This document shows, piece by piece, positions 63,539 to 64,000 of a stretch of DNA of 64,000 nucleotides (position 1 is its first letter; every line of letters begins with the position of its first letter). The translations under genes were made by a program, and so were the position numbers. Below the pieces are notes generated by a model. It was not told the DNA's origin. It did not search any database and saw nothing but the letters and a program-made list of their open reading frames with translations. The stretch is from JAMXLO01 sp035492535 (GTDB lineage: Bacteria; Pseudomonadota; Alphaproteobacteria; Acetobacterales; Acetobacteraceae): contig DATJJM010000222.1 of the NCBI GenBank assembly GCA_035492535.1, forward strand, positions 1-64,000, given 5' to 3'.

Positions 63539-63689
63539 CCAGCTACCCGATAGGTGCCCTCAATGCGGCCATCGGGTGGCGTCTTACTTCGATCACGTCG
63601 CCATCCACTGCGAGCACGACATAAGCGAAGAAGAGATCGTCAAGCTGCTACAGGAGGCTGACGCGGCGGTCGCAGCCGATCCGGGGTGA
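63525..63689 (+). CDS. Very small zinc-ribbon protein
   Basis: 54 residues from the ATG at 63525 (GGAGG upstream), overlapping the previous gene by 14 bases. RCPQCGHRV, then HVAIHCEH: Cys/His residues for one zinc site, then a short acidic helix. The function is unknown. Confidence 0.58.
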   Translation: MTHSDQLPDRCPQCGHRVASYFDHVAIHCEHDISEEEIVKLLQEADAAVAADPG

Positions 63690-63831
63690 GTGGGGGCCTT
63701 CCACCCCCTCGGTTTCGCGCAACCTATTCCCGGCGCCAGGCTTCGGTCACTAGTACGCTCACTTGCCGCGTGTTGGGTGTAGGGGCGCGGCCCCCGGGTA
63801 TCCTGCCCAACTCATTCGCCTTCGGGTGCAG
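63690..63831. other. Gap between convergent genes with hairpins
   Basis: No gene seen. GGGGC (63782-63786) and GCCCC (63790-63794) form a tight stem with a 3-base loop, and GGGGG/CCCCC near 63696-63712 forms another. They lie between the + strand genes and the leftward frame that enters from the right, so they may end transcription. Confidence 0.4.
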
Positions 63832-63999
63832 CTATCCCCCTCGGGCAATCTGATCACTCCAGAACCCGGGCTTGATGATGCCGCTTTGCGACATGCCGCC
63901 CAGTGCCTGGAAGCGCTGCGGATCAACGCCACGCATCATGCACGGATTGATTACGGGGGCAAGCCGGTTTCGAGGGCAAAAAGAAGGGCGGCAGATCCG
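63832..63999 (-). CDS. Possible C-terminal part of a leftward gene, cut by the window end
   Basis: A minus-strand frame enters from the right edge and stops at 63832. The last 45 residues look protein-like (MMRGVDPQRFQALGGMSQSG, then IIKPGFWSDQIARGG). No family is recognised. It could also be non-coding. Confidence 0.35.
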   Translation of the reverse strand, partial: RICRPSFCPRNRLAPVINPCMMRGVDPQRFQALGGMSQSGIIKPGFWSDQIARGG

Positions 64000-64000
64000 G

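Noticed and set aside
1..64000. tRNA genes, rRNA genes or CRISPR arrays
   Set aside because: No cloverleaf with a GTTCGANNC arm or regular repeat-spacer array was found by reading. The repeats near 51 kb lack the constant spacing of a CRISPR array.

Overview
The window is a 64-kb piece of a high-GC (roughly 63% by eye), gene-dense double-stranded DNA bacteriophage or prophage with a contractile tail. A complete virion programme is present: terminase, portal, scaffold, major capsid protein, sheath, tube, tape measure and a Mu/P2-type baseplate. It also carries lysis genes and RecT recombination. Composition and gene style suggest an alphaproteobacterial host, but nothing here identifies it. 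No integrase of a lysogeny module, rRNA or tRNA was recognised. Both ends of the window appear to cut genes.

Layout. (1) 1-4.9 kb, + strand: a recombination operon with a coiled-coil protein, a very long RecT, a DnaQ-fold protein that seems to lack its catalytic acids, and small unknown genes. It meets the late operon head-on at a hairpin near 4.88 kb. (2) 47.4-4.9 kb, - strand: one long, tightly overlapping late operon. In transcription order it holds small accessory genes (DnaJ-type zinc protein, HTH, Gp37/68 family, RHH, ParB-methyltransferase), then packaging (terS, terL, portal). Next come head genes, including a free-standing biotin-carrier-like domain, scaffold and major capsid protein. 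These are followed by connector genes with an HslV-like Ntn hydrolase, a first fibre module, sheath, tube, a frameshifting tail chaperone and tape measure. The operon finishes with the baseplate, a second fibre module, a spanin pair, a GH108-like endolysin and a lipase-fold hydrolase. (3) 47.4-50.6 kb: a divergent control region, then + strand genes for a putative HTH regulator, a DUF932-type protein and a small serine recombinase. (4) 50.6-51.4 kb: non-coding DNA with about eleven direct GGAGGKTT repeats, a candidate replication origin or other cis-site. (5) 55.1-51.7 kb, - strand: two runs of very small overlapping genes. (6) 55.2-58.7 kb, + strand: a paralogue of the regulator and an operon of small phage genes. 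(7) 58.8-63.7 kb: an intergenic AT-rich island, an RHH-like gene, a GH16 glycanase, further small genes, and a probable - strand gene running off the right end.

What ties the accessory half together is a repeated promoter/operator pattern before four transcription units (about 47.83, 55.12, 55.76 and 61.94 kb). A TTGAC-type -35 box is followed by a dyad (CGCAnnnTGCG) in the spacer, and in three cases by a GC-rich leader hairpin containing a GCATGGTGC-like sequence. Two of the four units begin with the paralogous HTH-like proteins, which makes those proteins the natural candidates for the regulator.

The points most worth following up are the biotin-carrier-like protein in the head operon, the HslV-like hydrolase, a beta-domain repeated in up to five virion proteins, the +1/-2 frameshift in the tail chaperone gene, the promoter/operator family and the iteron-like repeats.
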